The notes beneath the pieces were generated by a model that saw only the letters and a program-made list of their open reading frames with translations, ran no database searches and was not told the origin of the DNA. 64,000 nucleotides of DNA from Saprospiraceae bacterium UBA1994 (GTDB taxonomy: Bacteria; Bacteroidota; Bacteroidia; Chitinophagales; Saprospiraceae): NCBI GenBank assembly GCA_002335865.1, contig DDCY01000029.1:471547-535546 (forward strand). The letters are read 5' to 3'. This document shows, piece after piece, positions 1-9,607 of the stretch; the first letter of the stretch is position 1, and every line of letters starts with the position of its first letter. A program made the position numbers and the translations under genes.

Positions 1-1678
1 TAACATCTTTTTCTTGGCCCTGGAATCCATCTATACTATTGATGGTTACATCATGGACGCGTATGGATTCATCTTCTGAAACTTGGGATTTGATGTATCT
101 TACTTGTTGTGCGTAAGGTGCAATGATACCGATACTAAAGCCTTCATACTTTTCTATCTGTTGTATGAAATGTTCTCGGAGTATAAAGTATTCTCCTTCG
201 TTCCATTTGCTGCGATGCTCAGTACTTGTTTGTTCTTCGAATCCGCAGCCGCTAGTATCTATCCATATTAGCGGCTCGTCTCTTTCTTGGATAAGGTGAG
301 CAGAGTTGCTGATATGAGAAAGTAGTTTACCTCCGTAAAATTTCTTATTGGGAAACGAAAGTATCTTTTCATTCATACGATACTGAATACCTAAGGTATA
401 GCTGTCTTTGATGCATGCTGTCATACGGTTGAGTATTGTTTCTTCCAATCCCATTTCGATCGCTTTGCTACTTTTAATAGTTGGAGGTAGTTGCATATGA
501 TCACCTGCCATGATAACTCTTTTGGCTTTGAGTATCGCAACCCAACATTCTGCTTCTAAGGCTTGAGAGGCTTCGTCTATGATCACTGTCTCAAATTGCA
601 TATCGGAAATCATACGTTGCTGAGTACCGATAAGCGTGGTAGCTACTACTTGACTATCATGCAAAATACTTTCGACGAGTTTGTTTTCTAAGTCTTTGGC
701 CCATTTTTGTAAATCTCTCGCTTCCTTATACATGGCATTGCGATCTTCTCTTTCTTTGGATCCAAACTTTCGCTTAAAATTACCAGCTATCTTACGAGCT
801 TTAGTAGCTTCTATTTTTACTTTTTTGATATGCTGCCAATCGTCATGATTACGCAATTTTTCTACTACTGTGACATGGGCTAGATCATCGGAAATACGTG
901 TCACATTTCCTACCCTTGATACTTTGACACCAGCGGCATCTAATTTGGAAGCGAGTAAGTCTACTGCATTATTACTTGGTGCGCAAACGAGGATTCTCTT
1001 TTCGTTGTTGAGTAAGGTTTTTATGAGTGTGACTAGCGTAGTAGTCTTGCCTGTACCTGGAGGTCCATGGATGATTCCGAGATGTCCAGTATTCATAACA
1101 CCTTTGATCGCAGTCTGTTGTGAAGGATTGACATTACCTGCGATATAGTCTGTGTTGTAATTTCTTGTCGAGTAGGTAAAGTCATCTTGATTGCTGATAC
1201 CATCTCGGAGTACCATATGATGACGCTCTTTAGTATTGATTAGAGTATGAATCGCATCTTTCATCACTTTGTAAGGTCTCTCATCATAGACCAGTTCTAT
1301 ACCAGTTAATCCTTTTTCTGAAAGTTGACCTTTTTCTAAAACATCACTATGAAGTATGATGCCCATTTTATTTCTCTTGATAAATGATATTGTCCCTTTG
1401 TATTCTTGGCGTTCATCTAATTGTTTGAATACGGTACATCCGATACCCGTTTTAAGTTTGTGACTTTTATCAAGATGTTTGGTTCGCTCCACTTCGATTT
1501 CTACAAATTCACCAATAGTATATCTCTGCTTTACGATGTCTACAGGATACCATAATATACCTGATTCGATCTTATCTTTTGGTGTTGCAGATTTGGACAA
1601 CTCACGGAAGTATGCCTCTTCATTTTTTCTTTCCTCTTCTATTGCTTTTAGGAGATTATAGTACCGTTGGTGTTTCAT
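1..1678 (-). CDS. SMUBP2/IGHMBP2-like superfamily 1 DNA/RNA helicase, C-terminus cut by window edge
   Basis: The frame reads leftward from an ATG at 1676-1678 and stays open to base 1, giving about 559 residues without a stop. Residues 205-212 are a Walker A of the form GPPGTGKT, followed by a short hydrophobic strand and, near residue 365, a Walker B-type DEAS box. A GDHMQLPPT segment (the GDxxQLPP motif III of SF1 helicases) and an IQYRMN segment (motif IV region) follow. This order fits AAA_11/AAA_12 helicases of the Upf1/SMUBP2 type, which use ATP to unwind nucleic acid. The N-terminal 200 residues correspond to the beta-rich OB-like region of that family. It begins 4 bases after the stop of the preceding surface-protein gene on the same strand, so it may be co-transcribed with it. 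The missing C-terminus should hold motifs V and VI. Family call is firm; the substrate is unknown. Confidence 0.9.
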   Translation of the reverse strand, partial: MKHQRYYNLLKAIEEERKNEEAYFRELSKSATPKDKIESGILWYPVDIVKQRYTIGEFVEIEVERTKHLDKSHKLKTGIGCTVFKQLDERQEYKGTISFIKRNKMGIILHSDVLEKGQLSEKGLTGIELVYDERPYKVMKDAIHTLINTKERHHMVLRDGISNQDDFTYSTRNYNTDYIAGNVNPSQQTAIKGVMNTGHLGIIHGPPGTGKTTTLVTLIKTLLNNEKRILVCAPSNNAVDLLASKLDAAGVKVSRVGNVTRISDDLAHVTVVEKLRNHDDWQHIKKVKIEATKARKIAGNFKRKFGSKEREDRNAMYKEARDLQKWAKDLENKLVESILHDSQVVATTLIGTQQRMISDMQFETVIIDEASQALEAECWVAILKAKRVIMAGDHMQLPPTIKSSKAIEMGLEETILNRMTACIKDSYTLGIQYRMNEKILSFPNKKFYGGKLLSHISNSAHLIQERDEPLIWIDTSGCGFEEQTSTEHRSKWNEGEYFILREHFIQQIEKYEGFSIGIIAPYAQQVRYIKSQVSEDESIRVHDVTINSIDGFQGQEKDV

Positions 1679-1682
1679 ATTT

Positions 1683-4166
1683 CTAGAGAATAATCTTAAT
1701 GGTGTGTACGTTTCCTTTTTGATTTTGCAATCTTACAAAGTATAAGCCAGTAGAATGAACCCCTTTCTCAATTAATAACTGATCGGAGTAGATATTTTCC
1801 TGTTGGATTACTCGACCATTTAGATCTACGAGAGACATTTTTTCATAATAAGAAATACCTTCTACGATCACTCCATTATTCTGTAAAGTCCAACTTATAT
1901 TGTCAATAATGATTTCATCAATCGCATTAGGGGCACAATTTACAATTCCTAAATTATAAAAGTCTCCGCAGTTTTCTTCATCTAATACAATGACAGTAAA
2001 TATATATCCTGTAGTATTGTCACCTTCGTAAGGTCCTAGTTGTAGAGGAAGATTATCGAGTGCATAAGTGCCATCTATGATATCATTGACGATAACCATG
2101 AATGAGTCGTTGGCTTCAGAATGGTCAAAATCGATATTAACAAAGAATTCACCATTGATGCAGAAGATGCTATCCATAGTTATGTTTTCTACAATACATT
2201 CATCATCACAATCGAATGAGAATGTTCCTTCGTTTTGACAAATTGTAAAATCTATATAGTACGGATACTCTCCTGGAGAAAGGGTAGTAAAAGATGTGTC
2301 GACTGGTAATTGTGTATAATTATATGTACCTATTAGTTCTTCAAATAGATATAGCTCAAAAACGTCAGTACTGTCTCCATCATAATCGAAATTTACAGAT
2401 AAGTTTACACTCATGTCATCAATACATATATTGGTGATTTGAATATTAGATAAATTGCATGGCGTACAACAATCTATATTAGGCATAGGGAATTCAGCAG
2501 CGCAACCTAGATCGTTAATCGGCGCTAAAGAGAAACTATTGAAATCTAATTCACAATCAATTTCAAGCAATGGAATGGTATATTCTCCGCTATCTACAAC
2601 AATATAATTTCCGAGGATATTTTCATTGTAGCTTAATGTCACGGTGTCCGTCGTAAAATCATCATAGTCGAATGTAAATGATAAATCAGCTACTCCTAAT
2701 TCTTCGCATGAAAGGAATTCTACTTCAAAATTTGTGATGGAACACTCAAGGATACATTCAAGATCTGCCGTAACTGTCAATGTGCAAGTTGAATTAATGG
2801 CGTCGGTTATCTTCAATGAAATATCTTCGTTAGGTAATCCATTCAATGTAATTGGTAGTTCACTATATGCAAATCTTTGTGTATTGATTACTGATGTAAT
2901 ATCAAAGGAATCATTGACTACGCCACTTTGATTAAAATCTATGAGCACAGCCACTAGTATTTCTTCATTGCAAAATTGAGTGATCGTTAGATTGTCATAA
3001 ATGCAGTCACACGAAATAGGTAAAACTGTGGTATCTATCGTACAGCTGCTATCTCCAAGATCAATAATTTCAACGTGATATAGAGTAACACTATCCAAAG
3101 CTAATGGACCTATTTCATAGGGTTGTTGACCATATTGAAAAGGGCCATATGTATTTTCATTTATTAGGACTTGAAAGCCTTCTGATTCCAAAGTTGTTTG
3201 AAATTCTAAACTGAATGTTACGTCTCCGCTATTGTCACAATCTATCGTTGAAAGAACATCGAGATCAGTGAGTTCGCAAGTGATGGCTTCGCAGCTATCG
3301 AGAGTGTTATGTGGAATGAAACCAAAGCAAAGTATATCTACTTGATCGACAATAAATATATCATTATCATTTTCGTCAAAAGAAATAGGCCCCACACGGA
3401 CTGGTACGTCTTCGTAGGCAAATGTACCAAGTAGATTATTGGTGCGACCGATACTGAAACTGTCAGAACTAGGACTAGTTGTCTCAAAATCGATTCGTAG
3501 AAAGTATGCCTCCATTATTGAATCACAATCTGTCACTGCGGCATGTACATCGAATATATTGCAATAGCAAGGACTAAATATATCGAGTGTGTCACAACAT
3601 TCAGTCCCTTGTGTGCATATCACTAAGTCTTGCACAGGCCCTAGTTTAGGTAGTAAAAATGGCGACCCATTAGATACTGCAATGGTAGATACATAATTAT
3701 CGTTGGTGAATATATCAACGGAATCGGCATTTGTTCCCGTGATATTGAAGTCTACTGTAGTAAGAATACTCTCATTATCTATACATTCAAGTGCCGTTAT
3801 CTCCGTCTCAATATTACACATTACATCACAGCATATGACACCTACGTTTTGTGTTTTCTCACAATCAGCGATAGATAAATCTTTGACGGTAAGGTTATAA
3901 TCAGTTATACAGTTGCCTGAAACTATTAATGTGTATGGCAATTGATTGTATTGAACGACTTCGAATCCTAATTGTGTAGCTATCTGATATCCTATAGTGC
4001 TAGGCGTATCAGATTGGAAGTTGATTACCAGCCCTGCATTATTGTCATTGACACAATCTATAATTGTTACAGAAAGATTCTCTAAGGAGCATTGGCTAAT
4101 AGCAATGTGCTGTAATCCTAAGAGTATAATTATACTAAAGGTTCTGTATAGTGTTTTGTAAATCAT
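1683..4166 (-). CDS. Secreted cysteine-rich repeat protein with T9SS type A sorting domain
   Basis: Read from the ATG at 4164-4166 the product is 827 residues and starts with a signal peptide (basic start, hydrophobic core, cut near AISQ/C). An upstream in-frame ATG at 4329-4331 would add 55 Asn-rich residues before the signal peptide and run almost into the divergent gene, so I prefer the inner start. The body is about eight tandem units of roughly 85-95 residues. Each opens with a Cys, has a second Cys about 12 residues on, a V-x-I/L-DF strand, a D-S-F segment, a G-x-F/Y-x-Y-x-x-LP turn, a GP turn, and closes with Cys pairs. The last 75 residues look like a T9SS type A sorting domain, ending in a GLYFVRLQ strand and a basic tail. 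It is probably exported across the outer membrane as an adhesin or structural surface protein. Neighbours: a divergent T9SS protein and a downstream helicase 4 bases away. Confidence 0.75.
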   Translation of the reverse strand: MIYKTLYRTFSIIILLGLQHIAISQCSLENLSVTIIDCVNDNNAGLVINFQSDTPSTIGYQIATQLGFEVVQYNQLPYTLIVSGNCITDYNLTVKDLSIADCEKTQNVGVICCDVMCNIETEITALECIDNESILTTVDFNITGTNADSVDIFTNDNYVSTIAVSNGSPFLLPKLGPVQDLVICTQGTECCDTLDIFSPCYCNIFDVHAAVTDCDSIMEAYFLRIDFETTSPSSDSFSIGRTNNLLGTFAYEDVPVRVGPISFDENDNDIFIVDQVDILCFGFIPHNTLDSCEAITCELTDLDVLSTIDCDNSGDVTFSLEFQTTLESEGFQVLINENTYGPFQYGQQPYEIGPLALDSVTLYHVEIIDLGDSSCTIDTTVLPISCDCIYDNLTITQFCNEEILVAVLIDFNQSGVVNDSFDITSVINTQRFAYSELPITLNGLPNEDISLKITDAINSTCTLTVTADLECILECSITNFEVEFLSCEELGVADLSFTFDYDDFTTDTVTLSYNENILGNYIVVDSGEYTIPLLEIDCELDFNSFSLAPINDLGCAAEFPMPNIDCCTPCNLSNIQITNICIDDMSVNLSVNFDYDGDSTDVFELYLFEELIGTYNYTQLPVDTSFTTLSPGEYPYYIDFTICQNEGTFSFDCDDECIVENITMDSIFCINGEFFVNIDFDHSEANDSFMVIVNDIIDGTYALDNLPLQLGPYEGDNTTGYIFTVIVLDEENCGDFYNLGIVNCAPNAIDEIIIDNISWTLQNNGVIVEGISYYEKMSLVDLNGRVIQQENIYSDQLLIEKGVHSTGLYFVRLQNQKGNVHTIKIIL

Positions 4167-4347
4167 ATAAGTTTCATTGTATTGGACGCAAAGATGATGG
4201 ATATTATTAATTTTAATATGATATAAGTTATTATTATTATTATAATTTAGAGTATGATACTCATGTAATTCACTGCAGATAATATGCTTACATATTGCAA
4301 GAAAACATATAAGTATTTTTAACTTCGGCATAATAATACCTGGAAAT

Positions 4348-6666
4348 ATGAAAAATGTAATTCTTTTTGCTTTCCTAAGTTTAACGGCTACTACAAGCTT
4401 TGCAGGCTTTCACTGCCCAGACGATGTTACTATTAATTGTGATATGAATGTTCATAACACTGATATGACTGGCTATCCTAATGCTACAGGAGTTAATGTG
4501 GGACTACCAATAGCTTATGCAGATTTAGATATAACTAATGGGTGTGGTGTAGGCCAGGTCAATCGTACCTGGTATCAAGATCTCAACAATAATCAATCAA
4601 TAGATGAGGATGAACCATCTTGTACCCAAATTATTACGGTTTCATACCTTGAGAATGGTCTTTTTGATATCAATTGGCCGCCGAATCAAGATTTAAGTTG
4701 TCTTTCGGATATATCATTTGAAGTGCCAGTAATAGTACATGGCCCTTGCGATCTTGTAGGATATGTGTACGATGATCTAGTGTTCGAATCGACCACTGAA
4801 GCATGCTATAAGATACTAAGGACGTACACCGTGATTAATTGGTGTACTTACGACGAAAATGATCCATTTGCTGGTGGTATTTATAACTACACTCAAGTGA
4901 TCAAGGTAACTGAAAAAGAACTGCCAGAATTTACTGATTGTGAGGATATCACCTTCGCTATGGACGAAGGGTGCCAAGCGAATGTAACCATATCTTCTAC
5001 TGCTGTTGATATTGGCGATTGTCCATCAGAAGAGTTGTATTGGACAGTAGAGATAGATTTAGGCTGGAATCTCATAGTAGATTACGAATACAGTTACTTG
5101 CTCAATGGGGGTATGTACTTAGCGCCTACAGCAAATGGCGAACAGTTATCGATCACGTTACCAGATTTGGTTGACGGTGGCACACATGGCGCTCTATATA
5201 CTGTCAGGGATGGCTGTGGTAACGTAAGATCTTGTCAGCAAAAGATATATGTCGAAGATCAGAATGCACCTACACCTTATTGTCATTCTTTCTTGACAGC
5301 TGCCTTTGATGCAGATGCGATGCCAGCTGTGATACCTGCTGAGTTGTTCAATATTGGTGCTACGGATAATTGTACAGATTCTGAGAATATTAAAATATCA
5401 TTTTCGGCTGATCCAAATGATAATGTAAAAGAGATTACATGCGGAAGTCAAGGATTTCAGTTTTTCAATATATACGCCACCGATGAAGCTGGGAATGCAA
5501 ATTTCTGTCAAGTATTCATGTTGATATTTGATAATGATGGATGTAGCTTCCGATATGCTCCAATGGGTACAGTGAAAGATATAAGAGGCGAAGCTATGGA
5601 AGGTGTAGATGTTTATCTGACAGATGGTGTTGATGCGATGTACCATACGACGAGTACTATTTTGGGCTATTTTCAATTTGAGCAAATAGAACTTGTATCG
5701 GACTATTATGTGGTGACGGACGATTCAAAAGAAGAGTTATTACAGCCAACGATTCTTGACCTTAAGCGATTGCAGGATTATATGATTGGTCTTAAATCTT
5801 TTGATGAAGCATACCAATTTGTAGCCGCCGATATAAATAGAGATAGATCTGTAAATTCATTTGATGTATTGGCACTTAGAGATCATCTCATAGGCTTAAA
5901 TACATTGGGTAAAGAGGCATTCAGCACATATGTGGAAGCAGAATCAATAGTAGATTCTTGGCGAGAGTATAAGACAGAAGTCAGTTATATGAATTACGAC
6001 GGTAGTTTTGATCTAATTCATATCGGTTTACAAGATATGTATATCAAGGCTGAGGAATCAGTACAAGCTTTATTTGTTGATCAAAATACATCAATTAAAA
6101 ATACAATATTGACATTGACTAATAAATTAGCTATAACCACTGAAGGTATAGAAATAGCTATAGAATTACCTAAAGGGTTGGCTATGGAGCAAATATCATT
6201 ATCAAGTGATGTATTGAATATCTCGAGTAATCAATACCATTATAATATTGAATCAGGAGTATTGAAATTTATTAGTCTTAATACAGTAGAGTTGGTCGCC
6301 AATGAACCATGGATGTATATTACTGTGGATTCAAACATAGATCTAATTAATTATATAAATGTAAACTGGGTAAATAATGATATCTTGGTAAGAAGTGAGA
6401 TTCATTCTCAATCGTTAGTAGATTTAGAGGACGAACAGCTAGTTCACGAAGATTTATTGATAAATAATGTTGTATCGGATGAACTTCTGATACATGATTA
6501 TCTTTTTTTAGGTCGGGTGAATGTATACGATATGAGTGGTTTACTCGTTTATACAGCTCTAAATAATAATAATCGTTTAGACGTTTCTATATTGTCTCAA
6601 GGTATGTATATGTTACAATGGACAGATGGAAAGACAATGAGAGTGTCTAAGTTTGTGAAGAAGTAA
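4348..6666 (+). CDS. Secreted T9SS protein with HYR-like, carboxypeptidase-regulatory-like and dockerin-like segments
   Basis: The product is 772 residues with a clear signal peptide ending near TSFAG. The N-terminal two-thirds carry Cys-containing beta domains of the kind seen in HYR or gliding-associated Bacteroidota surface proteins (CPDDVTINC near the start, later DNCTDSENI and DEAGN turns). Residues about 405-465 resemble a carboxypeptidase regulatory-like beta-sandwich (GTVKDIRGEAMEGVDV). Residues about 465-515 form a dockerin-like pair, including ADINRDRSVNSFDVLALRDH, which has a calcium-loop pattern. The last 70 residues are a T9SS type A sorting domain ending in a WTDGK turn and a basic tail. 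Known role of this architecture: cell-surface or secreted adhesion or polymer binding; the ligand is unknown. It is divergent from the repeat protein at 1683-4166 with a 181-base shared upstream region. Confidence 0.8.
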   Translation: MKNVILFAFLSLTATTSFAGFHCPDDVTINCDMNVHNTDMTGYPNATGVNVGLPIAYADLDITNGCGVGQVNRTWYQDLNNNQSIDEDEPSCTQIITVSYLENGLFDINWPPNQDLSCLSDISFEVPVIVHGPCDLVGYVYDDLVFESTTEACYKILRTYTVINWCTYDENDPFAGGIYNYTQVIKVTEKELPEFTDCEDITFAMDEGCQANVTISSTAVDIGDCPSEELYWTVEIDLGWNLIVDYEYSYLLNGGMYLAPTANGEQLSITLPDLVDGGTHGALYTVRDGCGNVRSCQQKIYVEDQNAPTPYCHSFLTAAFDADAMPAVIPAELFNIGATDNCTDSENIKISFSADPNDNVKEITCGSQGFQFFNIYATDEAGNANFCQVFMLIFDNDGCSFRYAPMGTVKDIRGEAMEGVDVYLTDGVDAMYHTTSTILGYFQFEQIELVSDYYVVTDDSKEELLQPTILDLKRLQDYMIGLKSFDEAYQFVAADINRDRSVNSFDVLALRDHLIGLNTLGKEAFSTYVEAESIVDSWREYKTEVSYMNYDGSFDLIHIGLQDMYIKAEESVQALFVDQNTSIKNTILTLTNKLAITTEGIEIAIELPKGLAMEQISLSSDVLNISSNQYHYNIESGVLKFISLNTVELVANEPWMYITVDSNIDLINYINVNWVNNDILVRSEIHSQSLVDLEDEQLVHEDLLINNVVSDELLIHDYLFLGRVNVYDMSGLLVYTALNNNNRLDVSILSQGMYMLQWTDGKTMRVSKFVKK

Positions 6667-6820
6667 AATTAATCTATTATTACAAGAGTTTAAAAACACT
6701 CCACGGGTATAGATTATTTCCTATTTATTGCTTTATTTTACAATAATTTTAAAGGATTTACTCAAAATAGAATATTGGGTATGATTTTTGGCTTATTAAA
6801 AATAAATTTAATATAAAAAT

Positions 6821-7744
6821 ATGAAAACAATTTCGAAATTGACTATGCTAATGATTGTGATTGCTAGTATGAGTTCATGCGTGAGTAAAAAGAAGTTTAA
6901 GAATCTTCAAGAGCAATATGGAACGATGCAGTCTGAATTGGACAGGTGCCAAGAAGCTGAGATGGTATACACGAAAAGGCTAGATGCTTGTGATAGAGAA
7001 CGTAATAGTATGAAGACTTCGTTGGCTTCATCTAATACTAGTCTAGCATTAAGGCAAGAGCAATTAGATGATATGAGAGCTCAGTTAGCTGATATGAAAA
7101 AATTAAGAGACCAGCAAGTAGACCAAGTAGGTGAATTGACAGTCCTTTCACAGACAGCTAATGATAATATCAGTGAGACATTATCACAGTTAGAAACTAA
7201 AGAGAAGTATGTAAGATTACTTCAATCTGCTAAGACTAAGGCAGACTCTATAAACCTAGCACTAGCCGTTAATTTAAAGACTGTTCTGAAAGATGGTATA
7301 GATGATAGTGATATTGAAGTGAATGTTGATAAAACAGTAGTATTTATCAATCTATCAGATAAGATGCTCTATCAAGCAGGAAGTTCTATTCTGACACCGA
7401 GGTCAAAAGAGGTATTAGGTAAGATTGCTAAGATCATAGAGTCGAGACCAAATCTTGAAGTTATGGTAGAAGGATATACTGATTCTGATCCTATTAGTAA
7501 TTCTTGTATAAAGGATAACTGGGATTTATCAGTAAAACGCGCTACATCTGTAGTTAGAGTACTACAGAAAGAATATGGAGTAGATCCTAATAAATTGATC
7601 GCCGCTGGACGTGGAGAATACAACTCACTTGCGCCCAATGATACTCAAGCCAACAAATCAATAAATAGACGTACTCGTATTATCATCCTACCTAAGTTAG
7701 GAGAATTTTACGATTTACTTAATCCAGATATGGCTCCTAAATAG
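6821..7744 (+). CDS. OmpA-family peptidoglycan-binding lipoprotein with coiled-coil stalk
   Basis: 307 residues. The first 20 form a lipoprotein signal with the lipid-attachment Cys at residue 20 (MSSC). Residues about 25-145 are rich in Gln, Glu, Lys and Leu with heptad-like spacing, a predicted coiled coil. Residues about 165-300 are an OmpA C-terminal domain: a strand with VFINLSDKMLYQAGS, then VMVEGYTDSDPI (the peptidoglycan-binding TD-x-x-P/D loop), a WDLSVKRATSVVRVL helix and the NRRTRIIILPKL end. It should tether the outer membrane to peptidoglycan. It stands alone, with a strong hairpin terminator 33 bases after its stop. Confidence 0.92.
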   Translation: MKTISKLTMLMIVIASMSSCVSKKKFKNLQEQYGTMQSELDRCQEAEMVYTKRLDACDRERNSMKTSLASSNTSLALRQEQLDDMRAQLADMKKLRDQQVDQVGELTVLSQTANDNISETLSQLETKEKYVRLLQSAKTKADSINLALAVNLKTVLKDGIDDSDIEVNVDKTVVFINLSDKMLYQAGSSILTPRSKEVLGKIAKIIESRPNLEVMVEGYTDSDPISNSCIKDNWDLSVKRATSVVRVLQKEYGVDPNKLIAAGRGEYNSLAPNDTQANKSINRRTRIIILPKLGEFYDLLNPDMAPK

Positions 7745-8064
7745 TGAGCAATAAAGTTTTGATTATAAATTGACGTAATGAGCTGCTTGGTTTCCAAGCG
7801 GCTCATTTCTTTACATGCTTTGTTATAATTTCAATTATTTTTTTCGACAAATATTTAGTAGGAAGTTAAATTATATTTCCCTAAAGCCGCAATGACTTTT
7901 ACATCTCAAAGTAATATCTGTAATAGAAAAATGATTCTAAACTAAAGAGTACAGTCGTCAGAGATTAAGTAGTAGTATTAGGCAGTATATCTTTAACCAT
8001 ACTACACGATGGTTTTAATTAATTCGAGCCTAATCATATTCTACGAACGTAATATTACTAGTTT
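7745..8064. other. Intergenic stretch between convergent genes
   Basis: Apart from the terminator at 7777-7812 I see only AT-rich sequence with stops in all frames. No second hairpin or promoter stood out. Confidence 0.5.
7777..7812 (+). terminator. Rho-independent terminator after the OmpA lipoprotein gene
   Basis: A 14-base stem (7777-7790 with 7794-7807) closes a TTT loop with one G-U pair, and a T-rich stretch follows. It lies 33 bases after the OmpA stop codon. Confidence 0.75.
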
Positions 8065-9483
8065 TTAAAAACTTATCGTTTTCCTTTTTTCTCCGTTGAG
8101 ATAGTTCCTTACGATTCCGTTGGTTTCGGGGTTATGTTTTTTTAAATCAATAGCTTCTTTGATTTCTTCTATCCCCAATTTGGAATCTATCTTATCGATA
8201 TATCCATATCCTAAGTAGTGTCCATTTTCGATCAAGATTACTGCAGATTCATCTTCAGATCGACCTTCTTCTATGATGACGAGATTTTTATCAAATATCT
8301 TTTTTAGATAATGTAAACTATCTTGAGCACGAACATTATATTCATTGGCTTCTTCGTGTCCAGTACAAGCGCCATTACATTTTCCAATACCCATATAGAA
8401 ACATGATCCTTCATTTGTATTAAGGCCTACTTTGGTCTGACACAACTGGAAATTATGTACAGCACTATTGAGATGTGATTTAGCGGATGGTATAGATTTA
8501 TAGTACCCAATTATATCTTTCCCTTTTGCATTCTTTACAGTATCTTTAAGTATTCCACAGCAAGCGTATCCATGTTTATCATAGTATTGATGGACGAAGT
8601 AAGGATAGTTACTATTCTTTTGTGCTTTATTAATCTCTGGTTTATTGGCTTTTATCTCTGAGGATTCGTGGAGTAGAGCTACTAATTCGCTACCAGTTTC
8701 CACGTAATCGATTTGGCTTACCATTCTTGCAAGCTTCTCAGCTTTCTTAGACACTTTAGAAAAGTGTTGCATTACACGCTTTTTAATATTGATCGCCTTT
8801 CCAATGTAAACGATTACGTCGTAGTCATTTCGAAAGTAATAGACGCCTACAGATTCCGGTAAATTTTGTAAATAATCCATTGTCACACCTCTAGGCAACT
8901 TGGATTCTTTGATCCCTCTATTAATCATCATTTGAATCGTTTCGGTAGGGTCAGTTTTAGTAAATATGATTTTCATCAATTCGGCAGTCGCCAATGCATC
9001 ATCTAGTGCACGGTGACGAGAATTTACTTTGATATTGAAATGTTTGATAATATTACCAAGACTATAAGATTTGAGTCCAGGCAATTTTTCTCTACTGAGC
9101 CTGACTGTACAAAGCTGCCTTCGAGTAAAAGTAAATCCAAGACTTTTAAATTCTTCTTTTAAAAATCCGTAATCAAATCTCACATTATGTGCAACGAATA
9201 TGAGGCCTTTTGTCATCTCTACGATTTTCTTAGCCACCTCGTAGAACTTAGGAGCATCGGAGACCATATCGTCGGTTATTCCTGTAATTTGAGTGATATG
9301 TGGTGGGATAGATCGCTCTGGATTAATGAGTGTTTCGTACTTGTCAATTATCTTCTCACCATCGAATATTACAATGCCGATCTCGGTTATACGATCCCTG
9401 TTGGTTTTACCTCCAGTAGTTTCTATATCGACAATGGCATAATTTTTCAAGGGGCTATGATTTTGTAGTATTATTAAAATCAT
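8065..9483 (-). CDS. DEDDh 3'-5' exonuclease fused to a GIY-YIG (UvrC-type) nuclease domain
   Basis: 472 residues. Residues about 15-175 are a DnaQ-like exonuclease: Exo I is AIVDIETTGG, Exo II is VAHNVRFDYGFL, and Exo III is HRALDDALAT with the DEDDh histidine. Residues about 205-285 are a GIY-YIG domain (VGVYYFRNDYDVIVYIGKA, then KKRVMQHF). The remaining part resembles the region following GIY-YIG in UvrC-like proteins, with a Cys cluster (CFYMGIGKCNGAC). The same two-domain layout is common in Bacteroidota and in the actinobacterial Cho/DnaQ fusions; a role in nucleotide excision or DNA end trimming is inferred. The first Met of the frame is used; only nine residues precede the exonuclease core. 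It is a single gene convergent with the OmpA lipoprotein. Confidence 0.88.
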   Translation of the reverse strand: MILIILQNHSPLKNYAIVDIETTGGKTNRDRITEIGIVIFDGEKIIDKYETLINPERSIPPHITQITGITDDMVSDAPKFYEVAKKIVEMTKGLIFVAHNVRFDYGFLKEEFKSLGFTFTRRQLCTVRLSREKLPGLKSYSLGNIIKHFNIKVNSRHRALDDALATAELMKIIFTKTDPTETIQMMINRGIKESKLPRGVTMDYLQNLPESVGVYYFRNDYDVIVYIGKAINIKKRVMQHFSKVSKKAEKLARMVSQIDYVETGSELVALLHESSEIKANKPEINKAQKNSNYPYFVHQYYDKHGYACCGILKDTVKNAKGKDIIGYYKSIPSAKSHLNSAVHNFQLCQTKVGLNTNEGSCFYMGIGKCNGACTGHEEANEYNVRAQDSLHYLKKIFDKNLVIIEEGRSEDESAVILIENGHYLGYGYIDKIDSKLGIEEIKEAIDLKKHNPETNGIVRNYLNGEKRKTISF

Positions 9484-9607
9484 CTAACATATGAAGAATT
9501 TCTCTCAACTGATATTAACTTGCTGCAAATTCTTGATTCTGTGATCATTTTTGGGATAAGAAATTAACTATTACTAGTAGATTCTTATAAAAGTGTATTT
9601 TGCGAAT

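Noticed and set aside
4164..4331. Upstream start of the repeat protein, adding 55 Asn-rich residues
   Set aside because: It places a low-complexity stretch before a good signal peptide and nearly reaches the divergent gene; the inner ATG gives a proper signal peptide.
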